A stretch of DNA of 64,000 nucleotides from Algibacter mikhailovii (GCF_014651495.1 NZ_BMWZ01000001.1:622575-686574), one strand, 5' to 3'. Numbered from the stretch's first letter, positions 37,717 through 47,486 are shown. The notes: generated from the sequence alone by a model not told the origin. Translations and numbers: made by a program.

Positions 37717-40700
37717 TTAATTTTTAACAAATTTAATCACTTTACGATCTTTATCAGAAACAAGATTTAAAAAATAAACGCCACTTGAAATATTTATTTT
37801 ATTTAAATCAATTTCAACTTTATAATCTGTCAACCTTAAAGACTTAACTATTAATGCTCTACCATTAATATCTATGATTTCTAATTTATAATAACTATGA
37901 TTACTGCCAAGTAATAGGTTTAAATAATCCATAGCCGGATTTGGATATAATTTAGCATCTTCTTGATTTTTATCTAAATCATGGTAATCTAATGTGTTCT
38001 TATTTTTTGTGCTTTTGGAAGTAGTCCCAACTGTAAGGTTTACTTTAGGTCCATCAGTCCAAACAGTACCAGATTTTGCATACACAAAAATTTCATGTGT
38101 GCCATTTGCAATACCAGATAAGCTAAAATTAGCTGTTGTACCGGCGCCAGAACTCGCTACCCAAACATTATCTACTTTTATAGACCATGAATCAAAATTG
38201 GTTGTACTTGTTGCTGATACCTCAAAACTTGACCCAGAATTTGTTGGATAAATTATTGTTATTCCTCCTTCTGTTGCGGTTTCAGTTGTAGGAGGAGGAT
38301 TGGTGCCATCACCAGATCCACCAGCTAAATTAACATCAATAATGATTTTTTCGGTAAAATATTTAAAACCATCTCCGTTACCATCATCATCAACTCCATA
38401 AAACTCAAGTTTTGTAGCACCCGTAAGGACATTCGGTTTTTCTGTACATTCAAAAGTACCAGAATTATTTGTTCCAGTAGTACCTCCAACCCAAACTTTA
38501 TCTTGTTGAGTCTCACCATTAGAATTCAACATTACTACGCTCATTCTGTACCCAGGAGAAACACTTCCTGTTACATTAAAAGGAAAAGTTAGATTTGCTC
38601 CATTTGATGGATTGGTTAAATTGGCAAATGAAGTACAATGAGAACCTAAACAGCCATTACCTGTTGGGCTAGAACCTATAGGATTTGCAGATATTCGCAA
38701 ATCATCAAGTCTTAAATGTTGTTCTTTTGGAGACGTGTCTTTACCTCCGTGATAAAAATTAATCCAGTATTTGTCAACTGTAGCAAATTCTCCTCCAGCG
38801 TTGGTAAATCTAATATCTGTTTTTTCAAATATTAGAGCTCCATTATTCCATGCTCTTAAAATACCATCATTTTGGCCAGGCGTATTTACTTTTATGTACT
38901 GATCTATGGTGTACCATTGTCCTGTATTCATAGTAGCCGCTGGCCCCTCCCAATACCAAGAATCTCCAAATTCTTGTTCTGCAGGTAATTCTGTATGATA
39001 TACATAATATTTGTTTTTCACCTTACCATTAATTTTATCCAAAGAGCCTCTTGCAGACCATCCGTTTTGCCCAGAAATTGGGTAGGTACAATTTCCCCAT
39101 CCACAAACATTTCGAGTACCATCCCATCCAGGAGACTTTCCATAAAAATCAGTAAAGTCACTTTCATAAAACACTTTATACTGCGCATATGCTTCTTGCA
39201 AATTTCCAATTTGTTTTTTAAAATCTGCACCATAAAATCCACCGTTTTTTATGGTAATTCTAATACCACCGGTACCATTAAATCCTCCTGTAGGTAAATG
39301 TTCAACTTCATTTGAGTTCACATTTGCATCGCCAGCTGGTACAAGTTCGTATTTAGAACCCCAGTCAGCACATTCAAAATTATCATTAAAAATACTGCCT
39401 GGCCCAGAATCTTCACCACAATTACCTGAAGGCGGTGTACCACCATTAGAACATTCAGTTCTTGGCGTAGCACCATCATTTTCCGGTACATTGTTTACTG
39501 GATAGAAAGATCCTCCTGTTGGTATGTTAGTATTCGTAGTAAATGCGCCTCCTGGATCTCTTTCATCACCAACAGGTACCCAAACTTTAGAAGCGTCACA
39601 GAATGATGAGATACCACCATTGTTATATTCTATACCGTCATTACCCCAAACTACATTGTTTGGTCCTGGGTCATTATGCTGTACAGACCAAATCCCCATC
39701 ACTGCATGCCATTCATTACCTAATCCCGCCGGTAAGCGGATTACATTTTTCTCTACCAAGTTATCTCCAGCATCAGCGTTATGAAAGTTAACATCTTGTT
39801 CAAGATTATTTCTATAAACAACATTGTGATGAGCTCCTTCTCTTTGTATGGCTAAGTGCCTCATTTTCTTTACCGTATTATTGAAGAAAAGAATATAAGA
39901 ACCTGAGAGTTGCACATAGCCATGCCCTCCACCGCCTTTGTTCCATGACCTTTCAATATAACAGTCACGAATGGTTATATTAGAACAATTCCATGTAGTT
40001 ATACCACCATTACCACTATTGATAATTTTCACCTTGTCCAACCAGCAGTTTTTCGCTCCACCACTAATATATACTGAATGAATCAAAAAATTTGGTTTTG
40101 CATCAGTCATATTAAAATCATTAGGTTGACCTTGACCTCCTTGAATAGTTAGATTATCAATCCCAGCATTCTGAACACCGTAGGTACCAAATTCAATTGC
40201 ACTTCCACTAGTTCCAGTCATAGTAATATTAAGTATAACCCCATCCTGACTTTGTCCAGCTATACGTACATTATTTTTCATTTTTAAGGTCGCATCAATA
40301 GTATACGTACCGTCATTTAAAACGACCTGTCCTCCACCTGCTGCGGAAGCAGCGTCTATAGCTTGTTGTATACCAGCTGTGTTTGTTGCACTAATGGTGC
40401 TTGCTACTGTAGTAGTAGACAAGTATGGAATACCACCTTCTACACCGGCTTTTATCCATTCTGCGGTCTGGGCATTACCACCAGATGCAAAAGTTACACC
40501 TGCATCACCCACACGGATTGGGCAACTTGGGCAACTTCCCCCTATATCACCACCGCCACCACCAGTGTTGGTGTTAACTATAACATTAATGATTTGATTT
40601 TTCCATGTTCCTGACTCAGTGTCCTTTCCATATACTTTAATAGAATGTGTACCTGCGGAAAGTCCAGCAAGCGCAAAGCTATATGGTGCAGTGGTATCGT

Positions 40701-41433
40701 CTAAATCTGATTGAAGAACATCATCTACTTTTATTCTTAATCTTGTATAAGTACCCACTGCGTCTGCAGTAACTTCAAAAGATGCACCAACTGTCGCACC
40801 ATCTGATGGACTAGTAATGGTAACACTTGGATCGCCAGAAGACCCTCCACCAGTTACTGTGATGTTAGATGTATCGGTGAAATTGCCATCATTGGTCGAC
40901 ACAGTTATAATTGCCGTCCCAACTGACACGGCTGAAACAGTACCACTAGAATTGACTGTTGCAACCAATGAATTACTTGATGACCAACTTACGGATTTGT
41001 CGGTTGCATCACTTGGTGACACGGTTTCTATTAAAGATGTAGTTTCACCAATGGCGACTGATGTAGTCGTTGGACTTATAGACACTCCTGTCACCGCTGT
41101 GCTACTAACTACATTGACATTTATAACTTGATTATGCCAAGTACCACTAGGTGTATCTTTTCCATAAACTTTTAGTTCATGTGAGCCTTCACTTACACCA
41201 GATAGCGCAAAACTATAGGGTGCTGAAGTGTCATCCAATTCAGTCTGAGTGACACCATCAAGTTTAATTCTAACCTTATTGTATGTACCCACCGCATCGG
41301 CCGTGACATCAAATGAAGTACCAACAGTGTCTCCATCTGAAGGACTTGTAATCGTAATACTTTGCCCTTGGGAATAAGCTATAAAGGCTAAGGCAAAGAA
41401 CATTAATACTAAATTCTTTCTTGTTTTTCTCAT
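37717..41433 (-). CDS. Modular secreted polysaccharide-active protein (beta-helix plus PL14-like domain) with T9SS type A sorting domain
   Basis: 1238 residues, exported by the type IX system. Order: signal peptide 1-24; Ig-like domain (ITSPSDGDTVGTSF) 25-110; bacterial Ig-like group 2 domain 113-195; second Ig-like domain 200-288; a right-handed beta-helix at about 300-665 (AGIQQAIDAASAAGGGQVVL, IRDCYIERSWNKGGG, HLAIQREGAHHNVVYRN), the fold of many polysaccharide lyases; a jelly-roll domain at about 690-918 resembling polysaccharide lyase family 14 (GGIRITI, AYAQYKVFYESDF, GKSPGWDG, YWINFYHGG); two more Ig-like domains; and a type A sorting domain from about 1160 (LYPNPAMDYLNLLL...VIKFVKN). 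Cleavage of a uronate polymer such as alginate is possible, but the substrate is not shown by the sequence. It ends at a strong terminator, so it is probably transcribed alone. Confidence 0.8.
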   Translation of the reverse strand: MRKTRKNLVLMFFALAFIAYSQGQSITITSPSDGDTVGTSFDVTADAVGTYNKVRIKLDGVTQTELDDTSAPYSFALSGVSEGSHELKVYGKDTPSGTWHNQVINVNVVSSTAVTGVSISPTTTSVAIGETTSLIETVSPSDATDKSVSWSSSNSLVATVNSSGTVSAVSVGTAIITVSTNDGNFTDTSNITVTGGGSSGDPSVTITSPSDGATVGASFEVTADAVGTYTRLRIKVDDVLQSDLDDTTAPYSFALAGLSAGTHSIKVYGKDTESGTWKNQIINVIVNTNTGGGGGDIGGSCPSCPIRVGDAGVTFASGGNAQTAEWIKAGVEGGIPYLSTTTVASTISATNTAGIQQAIDAASAAGGGQVVLNDGTYTIDATLKMKNNVRIAGQSQDGVILNITMTGTSGSAIEFGTYGVQNAGIDNLTIQGGQGQPNDFNMTDAKPNFLIHSVYISGGAKNCWLDKVKIINSGNGGITTWNCSNITIRDCYIERSWNKGGGGHGYVQLSGSYILFFNNTVKKMRHLAIQREGAHHNVVYRNNLEQDVNFHNADAGDNLVEKNVIRLPAGLGNEWHAVMGIWSVQHNDPGPNNVVWGNDGIEYNNGGISSFCDASKVWVPVGDERDPGGAFTTNTNIPTGGSFYPVNNVPENDGATPRTECSNGGTPPSGNCGEDSGPGSIFNDNFECADWGSKYELVPAGDANVNSNEVEHLPTGGFNGTGGIRITIKNGGFYGADFKKQIGNLQEAYAQYKVFYESDFTDFYGKSPGWDGTRNVCGWGNCTYPISGQNGWSARGSLDKINGKVKNKYYVYHTELPAEQEFGDSWYWEGPAATMNTGQWYTIDQYIKVNTPGQNDGILRAWNNGALIFEKTDIRFTNAGGEFATVDKYWINFYHGGKDTSPKEQHLRLDDLRISANPIGSSPTGNGCLGSHCTSFANLTNPSNGANLTFPFNVTGSVSPGYRMSVVMLNSNGETQQDKVWVGGTTGTNNSGTFECTEKPNVLTGATKLEFYGVDDDGNGDGFKYFTEKIIIDVNLAGGSGDGTNPPPTTETATEGGITIIYPTNSGSSFEVSATSTTNFDSWSIKVDNVWVASSGAGTTANFSLSGIANGTHEIFVYAKSGTVWTDGPKVNLTVGTTSKSTKNKNTLDYHDLDKNQEDAKLYPNPAMDYLNLLLGSNHSYYKLEIIDINGRALIVKSLRLTDYKVEIDLNKINISSGVYFLNLVSDKDRKVIKFVKN

Positions 41434-42004
41434 TTTAGTTTTGCTTTAATTAGTTAATACATGACTAAATTATATTTTTCAATTAGCAACATAGTGGGGC
41501 TATAGTGAAAAAAAGAGGGGTGTAAATGCTTTTTGATTTTTACTTTTTTAAGAATTCAGCAAAAAATGTTAAGACGTCGTTCAAAAAGCAAACTTTAAAA
41601 GAATAGAAAATTATTAGGATATCTATTATAATATATACCTTGAAGGTGTTTTTTTAAAAACCATTAAAAGGTTATGAAGGGTTTGGAAGGGACACCTATA
41701 TTTATCAAATGGAATAAACCAAGGCTTCTAAAAAAGATGTTTTAATATTAAATTTAAGCATGGCAGTTTACACAAGCCTGAGGGTCATCAGACATATATG
41801 ACAATATTTTAGATTCTCTTGCCATAAACAAACCTGATCCAATAATTACGGCAATAAAAAAGACCGCGGTAGGACGCCTTCTGGGTGTCTTTGATGGAAG
41901 TATTTACTTTTTTCGCTTCAATAGGATTAAATCATGGTTTTATAAAAAAAATGAATTATTTACAATAGTAACTCCTTAGTTCTAAAATATTACCAATGAA
42001 ACCC
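41434..42004. other. Intergenic region with promoter sequence and nrfH remnant
   Basis: 571 bp. The left part should hold the promoter of the modular lyase-like gene and contains a short direct repeat, TAGTG, around 41491-41503. The right part contains the decayed nrfH fragment at 41758-41921. Nothing else coding was found. Confidence 0.6.
41758..41921 (-). pseudogene. nrfH: Truncated nrfH pseudogene fragment
   Basis: Minus-strand translation from a TTG at 41921 gives residues matching the first 54 of the intact NrfH: RKK, a stop codon where NrfH has Glu6, then ILPSKTPRRRPTAVFFIAVI, the membrane helix, and SYMSDDPQACVNCH with the first haem motif. Homology stops right after this motif. The nonsense codon and the missing three haem sites show that it is not functional. 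About 80 percent of bases match nrfH at 36530-36693 by eye, so the copy is not recent. Part of the upstream sequence (AAACCAT) also matches. Confidence 0.9.
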
Positions 42005-43177
42005 TTAATTCAAAACCTCTAATTCAACTAACTTGCACCCCATATTAGTACGTTGGAGTCCACTTACTTCAAATAATGCGTTAAAACCAATCACTTTTTC
42101 AGGTAATCTTTCATAAAATTCACTAAGCCATTTGTTATCCGTAAATAATCCTAGTGTGGCAAGAACCCCAATATCGTTATTAGAGACAAAATAAAATGAA
42201 TTTTTGCCCGAATCTAACCATTTACATGAAACCATGGCATATTCAATTTTACTTTTTGAATTAAATATTGTGTTATATTCCTTTTCTTTGTCATCTTTTT
42301 TGTAAATAAATCCATCTTTATAAATTGAAAAAACATGACTATCTTTTAGAAATAAAGCACTTGAAATATTCATAGTTTTAAACTGACCTATAAAAACGAC
42401 ATTGTTATTCTTAATGTCATCCATAGTCAAAGTACTTTCTAATCTTAGAGCAAAATTACTGTTGTATTTATTAAACCAATCATTAAGAATTTTAGTGCCA
42501 TAAGGTGCCATTTTTGACATTAAAGTAAAGTCCGTATTATCAAATTTACCTTGCTTATTTTTATTTTTAAAATTAATAAGATCTGCATCGCTATTTATAT
42601 TACCAAACAAAGTAGCATGACTTTTACCATCCAAACCCTCAGACATGACCACATACTGATCTGAAATTACAACTAGGTTATTTGAATTTGATTTAAAATA
42701 ATTTTTCCACAAGCTTGAAGGTTGATTAAAAAAATTCACAAAACTCCAAAAACCAATAAGTAAAATTGGTAGAAAAAGAAAAGCTATTTTTATTTTTTTC
42801 AAAGGAATGCTAATTGAACTACCATTTTCATTGTCTTGATTAAATTCTTTTGGAGATAAAAAACTTAGATTGTATTGCCCTTTTTTTATTTCGAATATCA
42901 CATCATGCTGAACCGACTTATCAGCATAATAAGCAGTTAACTTTTTTCGAAGTTTATACATTTGAGAACGAACAGCACCATCATTTTTATCATCTAAATA
43001 GTTCTTAGACAAAAGATCATACCCTATAGTAAACTCTTTTACATCTTCATTCTTAATAGCTTTATCAACTAAATACCTTAGTAGTCTAGTATAATTGATA
43101 GATTTTAAAAATAGTGAATGCTCACATATTTCCTCTAGACTAGCTTCAACAACCTTAATATCAAAGTTCATTTTCAT
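42005..43177 (-). CDS. Membrane-anchored winged-helix regulator
   Basis: 390 residues. The N-terminal 105 residues (NYTRLLRYLVDKAIKN, VKEFTIGYDLL, GAVRSQMYKLRKKLTAYYAD, IKKGQYNLSF) match a winged-helix DNA-binding domain known from transmembrane regulators in many bacteria, where the consensus has an RxxxxRLRxxLxxYY-like helix. A single transmembrane helix lies at about 128-150, and about 240 residues follow outside the cytoplasm with no recognised family. That layout suggests a one-component sensor that binds a signal in the periplasm. It is divergent from the GH3 gene with 226 bp between starts, so it probably controls that operon. Alternative start at 43171 would remove two residues. Confidence 0.75.
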   Translation of the reverse strand: MKMNFDIKVVEASLEEICEHSLFLKSINYTRLLRYLVDKAIKNEDVKEFTIGYDLLSKNYLDDKNDGAVRSQMYKLRKKLTAYYADKSVQHDVIFEIKKGQYNLSFLSPKEFNQDNENGSSISIPLKKIKIAFLFLPILLIGFWSFVNFFNQPSSLWKNYFKSNSNNLVVISDQYVVMSEGLDGKSHATLFGNINSDADLINFKNKNKQGKFDNTDFTLMSKMAPYGTKILNDWFNKYNSNFALRLESTLTMDDIKNNNVVFIGQFKTMNISSALFLKDSHVFSIYKDGFIYKKDDKEKEYNTIFNSKSKIEYAMVSCKWLDSGKNSFYFVSNNDIGVLATLGLFTDNKWLSEFYERLPEKVIGFNALFEVSGLQRTNMGCKLVELEVLN

Positions 43178-43403
43178 GTTTTCAAATATAAACCTTCTCT
43201 CTCAAATTTATTAGAATGCGTTGTCCCGTTTTTAAGAAATAAACTCATGTTTTTAACTGCAATGACACTGTGGCAACAACAGTTTACACTCAGCTTTTTA
43301 CTAAATTATTAATACCTTTTATTTATTCTTGTAGCACCTATTAGGTTCTTATTCAGTAATAAATTAAATCATATAAGTATAAAACTAATTAATAAAGTTC
43401 AAA
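43178..43403. promoter_or_regulatory. Divergent promoter region of regulator and glycosidase operon
   Basis: 226 bp between two divergent starts. It contains GTGGCAACAACAG near 43272-43284 and an AT-rich stretch before the GH3 gene with TATTCTTG near 43324, close to the Bacteroidota -7 consensus TAnnTTTG. The binding site of the regulator is probably here, but no clear operator was identified. Confidence 0.4.
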
Positions 43404-45980
43404 ATGAAAATCCTTCCAAAATATTTTATTATTCTATTTATACTCATAATTAATACTGTTAATTCTCAAGTCTGGAAAAATCCAAATGAAAGTATTGAAA
43501 AGCGAGTTAATGACCTAATATCAAGATTAACTTTAGAAGAAAAAATAAGTTATTGCGGTTCCAAAATACCAGGTATTGAAAGATTAGGCATACCAGAATA
43601 TGAATGGTATGGTGAGGCTCTACATGGAATAATTGCTTGGAATTGCACACAATTTCCACAAAACATTGCCATGGGAAGCACATGGAACCCTGATCTTATG
43701 TATGAAGTGGCAACTGCCATTTCAAACGAGGCCAGAGCCCTAAAAAATATGGGACAAAAAGAAGTGATGATGTTCTCTCCTACTGTTAATATGGCTCGCG
43801 ATCCCAGGTGGGGTAGAAACGAAGAGTGCTACAGTGAAGATCCGTTTTTGATGTCTGAGATGGCACGAATGTATGTGAGAGGTATGCAAGGAAATGACCC
43901 CAATTATTTAAAAACAGTGACTACTGTAAAGCATTACGTAGCTAATAATGTAGACTATAAAAGAGAACAAATATATTCTTATATCAATAAAAAAGATTTA
44001 TATGAGTACTATTTTCCCGCTTACAAAGCATGTATTGTAGATGAAGAGGCTGCAGGTATAATGACAGCATTAAACGGATTAAACGGCATACCATGTTCAT
44101 CTCATGATTGGTTGGTTAATGGGGTTCTAAGAAAAGAATGGGGTTTCAAAGGTTACGTTATTGCAGATTGGGCAGCTGTTCAAGGGATTGAAACCAATAT
44201 GAACTATGCAAAATCACAGCCTGAGGCAGCTGCTATGGCTATAAAAGCAGGTGTAGATCAGGAATGCTTTAGAAGTGTAAAAAGAAATGCTCCTATGGTT
44301 GATGCATTAAAACCAGCCATTGAGCAAGGATTAATAACAGAGGAAGAATTAGATGTTGCAGTAAAGAGACTTTTAAGATTGCGTTTCAAAACTGGTGACT
44401 TTGATGATACAAATCTAAATCCTTATTCAAAAATTCCTAAAAGTGTTTTAGAATGTGCTCCTCATAAAGAATTAGCCCTAAAAGCAGCAGAACAATCCAT
44501 AGTGCTCCTTAAAAACAATAATGTATTACCATTGAATCAAGATTTAGAAAATCTTGCAATCATTGGTCCTTTTGCAAATAGATGCTGGATGGGGATATAC
44601 TCTGGTATTCCAAAAAGCAAAATAAGTCCGTTGGATGGCATTAAAAAATATTTAAACACAGAAGTAAAGTTTGCTGAAGGTTGCACTGTAACTGGGAGCG
44701 CCGATGATGAAATAAAAATATTAGAAGCTGTAGCCTTAGCTAAAAAGTCTAAACAGGTTATATTAGTTGTAGGAAATGACGAAAGTACTGCAACTGAAAA
44801 TTTAGACCGTACATCATTAAAACTCCCTGGTAACCAGCATAAACTTATTAAGGCGGTTCAAGAAGTAAACCCAAACATAATTCTTGTTTTAGTACCTAGC
44901 GGCCCAACCGCAATCACTTGGGAAGAAGAAAACATCCCAGGAATAATTTGTGCTTGGCCAAACGGACAAGAACAAGGAACAGCTTTGGTCAATGTGCTGT
45001 TTGGTAAAGTAAACCCCGGTGGGAAATTAAGCTCTACTTGGTTTAAATCTGATAAAGATTTACCTGATTTTTACGATTACAATATTCAAACTGGACGCAC
45101 TTATATGTACTATCAAGGCGAAACATTATATCCATTTGGATATGGTTTAAATTACACCTCTTTTAATATTGAAAATTTAAATTTAAATAAAAAAAAACTA
45201 GCTCAAAATGATCAGGTATTAGTATCTGCAACCATCTCAAATACTGGAAAAATGGATGGAGATGAAATAGTACAAGTATATATTCGAGATTTAAAATCTA
45301 CACAAAAAAAACCCATCAAGGCACTTAAAGGCTTTAAGCGTATTTCAGTTCCTGTAGGGAAGGCAAAAAAAGTAGAAATAACAATTCCGTATGAAGCTTT
45401 CTCCCATTTTGACACTGCCAAAAATAAGTTTATTGTTGAAGAAGGAACATTCGAAATAATGATTGGCAATTCTAGCGAAAACATAAGCGAAGTAACAAAA
45501 ATACAGGTAGAATCTGGAGAGATAGCTTCAAGAAAAGTAGGACAAAAAAGTGGCTACTTTAACGCTAAAAACCCTAATCGCCAAGGGAAATGGGATGATA
45601 TTTACAATGATAAATCTTTTTTAACAGGAACTACAATTCACTCAGAAAAAGAAAAATCTGGTATTATCTTTAAAACCACCTTTAATGACCCAGGGTTTTA
45701 TGTAAACACTTGGGACGCAGAAATACATTTTGAATTAAAAAGTAAAGAGGCCCAATTTTCAATAATGATGTTATCTAATGAAATAAACACTTATCATATT
45801 CATGAATCAAACAATCAATTAGGTAGCGTTTCAATAAAAATCCCTATTCCTCCTGAATATGGCAAAAACGTTGTTTTGAAAGCTATTATTAATAAGGGGG
45901 ATATAAAAATAAATTCAATAAAAATAATTCCTCCTGCCAACATAAAACCGTATTACATCTATCCAGAAAAAAACAATTAA
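43404..45980 (+). CDS. Glycoside hydrolase family 3 enzyme, exported
   Basis: An 858-residue exo-acting glycosidase. A signal peptide ends near NTVNS. The GH3 N-terminal barrel carries YEWYGEALHG (typical of the xylosidase/glucosidase side of GH3), MARDPRWGRNEECYSEDP, VKHYVANN and the nucleophile Asp255 in GYVIADWAAV. The second GH3 domain follows (SIVLLKNNNVLPL, VGNDESTATENLDRTSLKLP), then a fibronectin III-like domain (VSATISNTGKMDGDEIVQVYI). The last 160 residues are an additional domain not found in standard GH3 enzymes (SGYFNAKNPNRQGKWDD), possibly carbohydrate-binding. It probably removes terminal sugars from oligosaccharides made by endo-acting partners such as the GH16 enzyme nearby. 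The next gene starts 10 bp downstream, so they form an operon divergent from the regulator. Confidence 0.9.
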   Translation: MKILPKYFIILFILIINTVNSQVWKNPNESIEKRVNDLISRLTLEEKISYCGSKIPGIERLGIPEYEWYGEALHGIIAWNCTQFPQNIAMGSTWNPDLMYEVATAISNEARALKNMGQKEVMMFSPTVNMARDPRWGRNEECYSEDPFLMSEMARMYVRGMQGNDPNYLKTVTTVKHYVANNVDYKREQIYSYINKKDLYEYYFPAYKACIVDEEAAGIMTALNGLNGIPCSSHDWLVNGVLRKEWGFKGYVIADWAAVQGIETNMNYAKSQPEAAAMAIKAGVDQECFRSVKRNAPMVDALKPAIEQGLITEEELDVAVKRLLRLRFKTGDFDDTNLNPYSKIPKSVLECAPHKELALKAAEQSIVLLKNNNVLPLNQDLENLAIIGPFANRCWMGIYSGIPKSKISPLDGIKKYLNTEVKFAEGCTVTGSADDEIKILEAVALAKKSKQVILVVGNDESTATENLDRTSLKLPGNQHKLIKAVQEVNPNIILVLVPSGPTAITWEEENIPGIICAWPNGQEQGTALVNVLFGKVNPGGKLSSTWFKSDKDLPDFYDYNIQTGRTYMYYQGETLYPFGYGLNYTSFNIENLNLNKKKLAQNDQVLVSATISNTGKMDGDEIVQVYIRDLKSTQKKPIKALKGFKRISVPVGKAKKVEITIPYEAFSHFDTAKNKFIVEEGTFEIMIGNSSENISEVTKIQVESGEIASRKVGQKSGYFNAKNPNRQGKWDDIYNDKSFLTGTTIHSEKEKSGIIFKTTFNDPGFYVNTWDAEIHFELKSKEAQFSIMMLSNEINTYHIHESNNQLGSVSIKIPIPPEYGKNVVLKAIINKGDIKINSIKIIPPANIKPYYIYPEKNN

Positions 45981-45990
45981 TGATATTTAT

Positions 45991-47418
45991 ATGAAATCTA
46001 AACTATTAGTATGCGTTATAATTTTGGTAACCCTTTCTCCAAATTTCATTGAGTCTCAAGCTTTAAACTATAACAACAACCGTATTGCCATTAGCGCAGA
46101 TGGAAATAATCAGGCTGATAATCATCCTGAAGCCCGTTGGCCACGTGCTGACCCTGACGATTGGGGTGGCACCCCAGCGGCTCTAGCCATACTTGCAAAA
46201 GTATCAAAGCAAAATAAATTAGTACATTTTTCATATAACAACTTTATTGATGCACCTAAACATACTACAGAAACAAATTATATGGCTGATGGTGTAAATG
46301 GAGCTATAAAGCGATGGAGCTATGATGCTTCTTGCTTTTTTGATGTACCTGAAAATCCAGATGCAGCTATTACTCATTTAGCCTCTGAAATTTCTAAATC
46401 AACAGCTCAAAACCCACTTTATTTCATTCATATGGGACCCTCAGAGTTTTTTTATTTAGCTATTAAGCAAGTCATAGGGCAAGGAAACACAGAATCATTA
46501 AATGACCTATATGTAATCTCACATAGTGGTTATAATGACAATCATTTAAGGCGAAAAGCACACCATACCATGAAGGAGGCAATTTCTCTTAGTGGTAATC
46601 GTATTAAATACAAAAAAATCAAGGATCAGAACGCTTGTGACATTCCTGAAAAACTTTGGTGTTCTGGCACTAACTTTACCCCTTTTTACTGGATGCGTGA
46701 CCACAATGACGAAAGCATTCAATGGATTTATAGTAGAATGCACTTTCATCCCGATAGAAAAGGAGCGGATATTTCTGATGCCGGAATGGTTTACTATCTT
46801 CTTTTTAATGATGAGAACGGAAACTTGACGAAATTAAAATCATTGTTTAGTGATGGCATAACTATTAAAAACCAAATTGAGGAAAAAAATGGATTATTAG
46901 TTTTTGAAGCAGAACGATTTAAACTTAAAGGCCAATGGAAAATGGGTTACAATTCCAACGCTTCAAAATCAAAATACATTTACTATAATGGCCCAAATGC
47001 TTATAAAAAAGTAAATATGGATAATAAAATATCATATTCTTTTAAAATAAACAACCCCGGAGAATATACTGTAAAATGGACAATGCGTCAACCAGAAGGA
47101 GAAAGAGGAACAGATAAAGGTAATGACGCTTATATTTATTTATCTGATGACATGGGCTCTGCTGGTGATAAAAAAACATTGTATTACGAAAAATTTTACG
47201 GTAGAAGTGGTAATGAATTTGTTCTAAACGGCCTCTTAGAAGTCCATGATTTAGGACATAAATGGTTAACAGCCAAATTTCCTTCTGCGGGAGAATATAC
47301 CATTAATTTAGTGGGACGTTCAAAAGGACTTCAAATAGATAGAATAGTGATGTTTAAAGACATTGATATTGAAGAAGTTGAAGACATAATTAAAAACATA
47401 TCAGAAACCGTCAAGTAA
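45991..47418 (+). CDS. Secreted protein with nucleoside-hydrolase-like N-terminus and carbohydrate-binding-like C-terminus
   Basis: 475 residues, function not recognised. A signal peptide (LLVCVIILVTLSPNFIESQA) precedes a domain opening with RIAISADGNNQADN and DPDDWGGTPAALAIL. The clustered aspartates near the N-terminus recall the calcium-binding DxDxxxDD region of nucleoside-hydrolase/DUF1593-like folds, but the match is weak. Further conserved-looking segments are HFSYNNFIDAPKHTTE, YFIHMGPSEFFY, VISHSGYND and SDAGMVYYLLFNDENG. The last 150 residues (LLVFEAERFKLKGQW, PGEYTVKWTMRQPEGERGTD, QIDRIVMFKD) look like a jelly-roll carbohydrate-binding or malectin-like domain. Cotranscription with GH3 suggests a role in polysaccharide use. 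It ends 68 bp before the convergent mnmE. Confidence 0.65.
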   Translation: MKSKLLVCVIILVTLSPNFIESQALNYNNNRIAISADGNNQADNHPEARWPRADPDDWGGTPAALAILAKVSKQNKLVHFSYNNFIDAPKHTTETNYMADGVNGAIKRWSYDASCFFDVPENPDAAITHLASEISKSTAQNPLYFIHMGPSEFFYLAIKQVIGQGNTESLNDLYVISHSGYNDNHLRRKAHHTMKEAISLSGNRIKYKKIKDQNACDIPEKLWCSGTNFTPFYWMRDHNDESIQWIYSRMHFHPDRKGADISDAGMVYYLLFNDENGNLTKLKSLFSDGITIKNQIEEKNGLLVFEAERFKLKGQWKMGYNSNASKSKYIYYNGPNAYKKVNMDNKISYSFKINNPGEYTVKWTMRQPEGERGTDKGNDAYIYLSDDMGSAGDKKTLYYEKFYGRSGNEFVLNGLLEVHDLGHKWLTAKFPSAGEYTINLVGRSKGLQIDRIVMFKDIDIEEVEDIIKNISETVK

Positions 47419-47486
47419 TTTTAAATGTGTTAATGAAACAGGTATAGTTTTATATGAAATAGAAAGGAACGTACATAATTAAAAAA

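Noticed and set aside
36694-42004. Insertion sequence as the cause of the nrfH duplication
   Set aside because: No transposase ORF or terminal inverted repeats were found around the partial copy; only the duplicated nrfH end shows the rearrangement.
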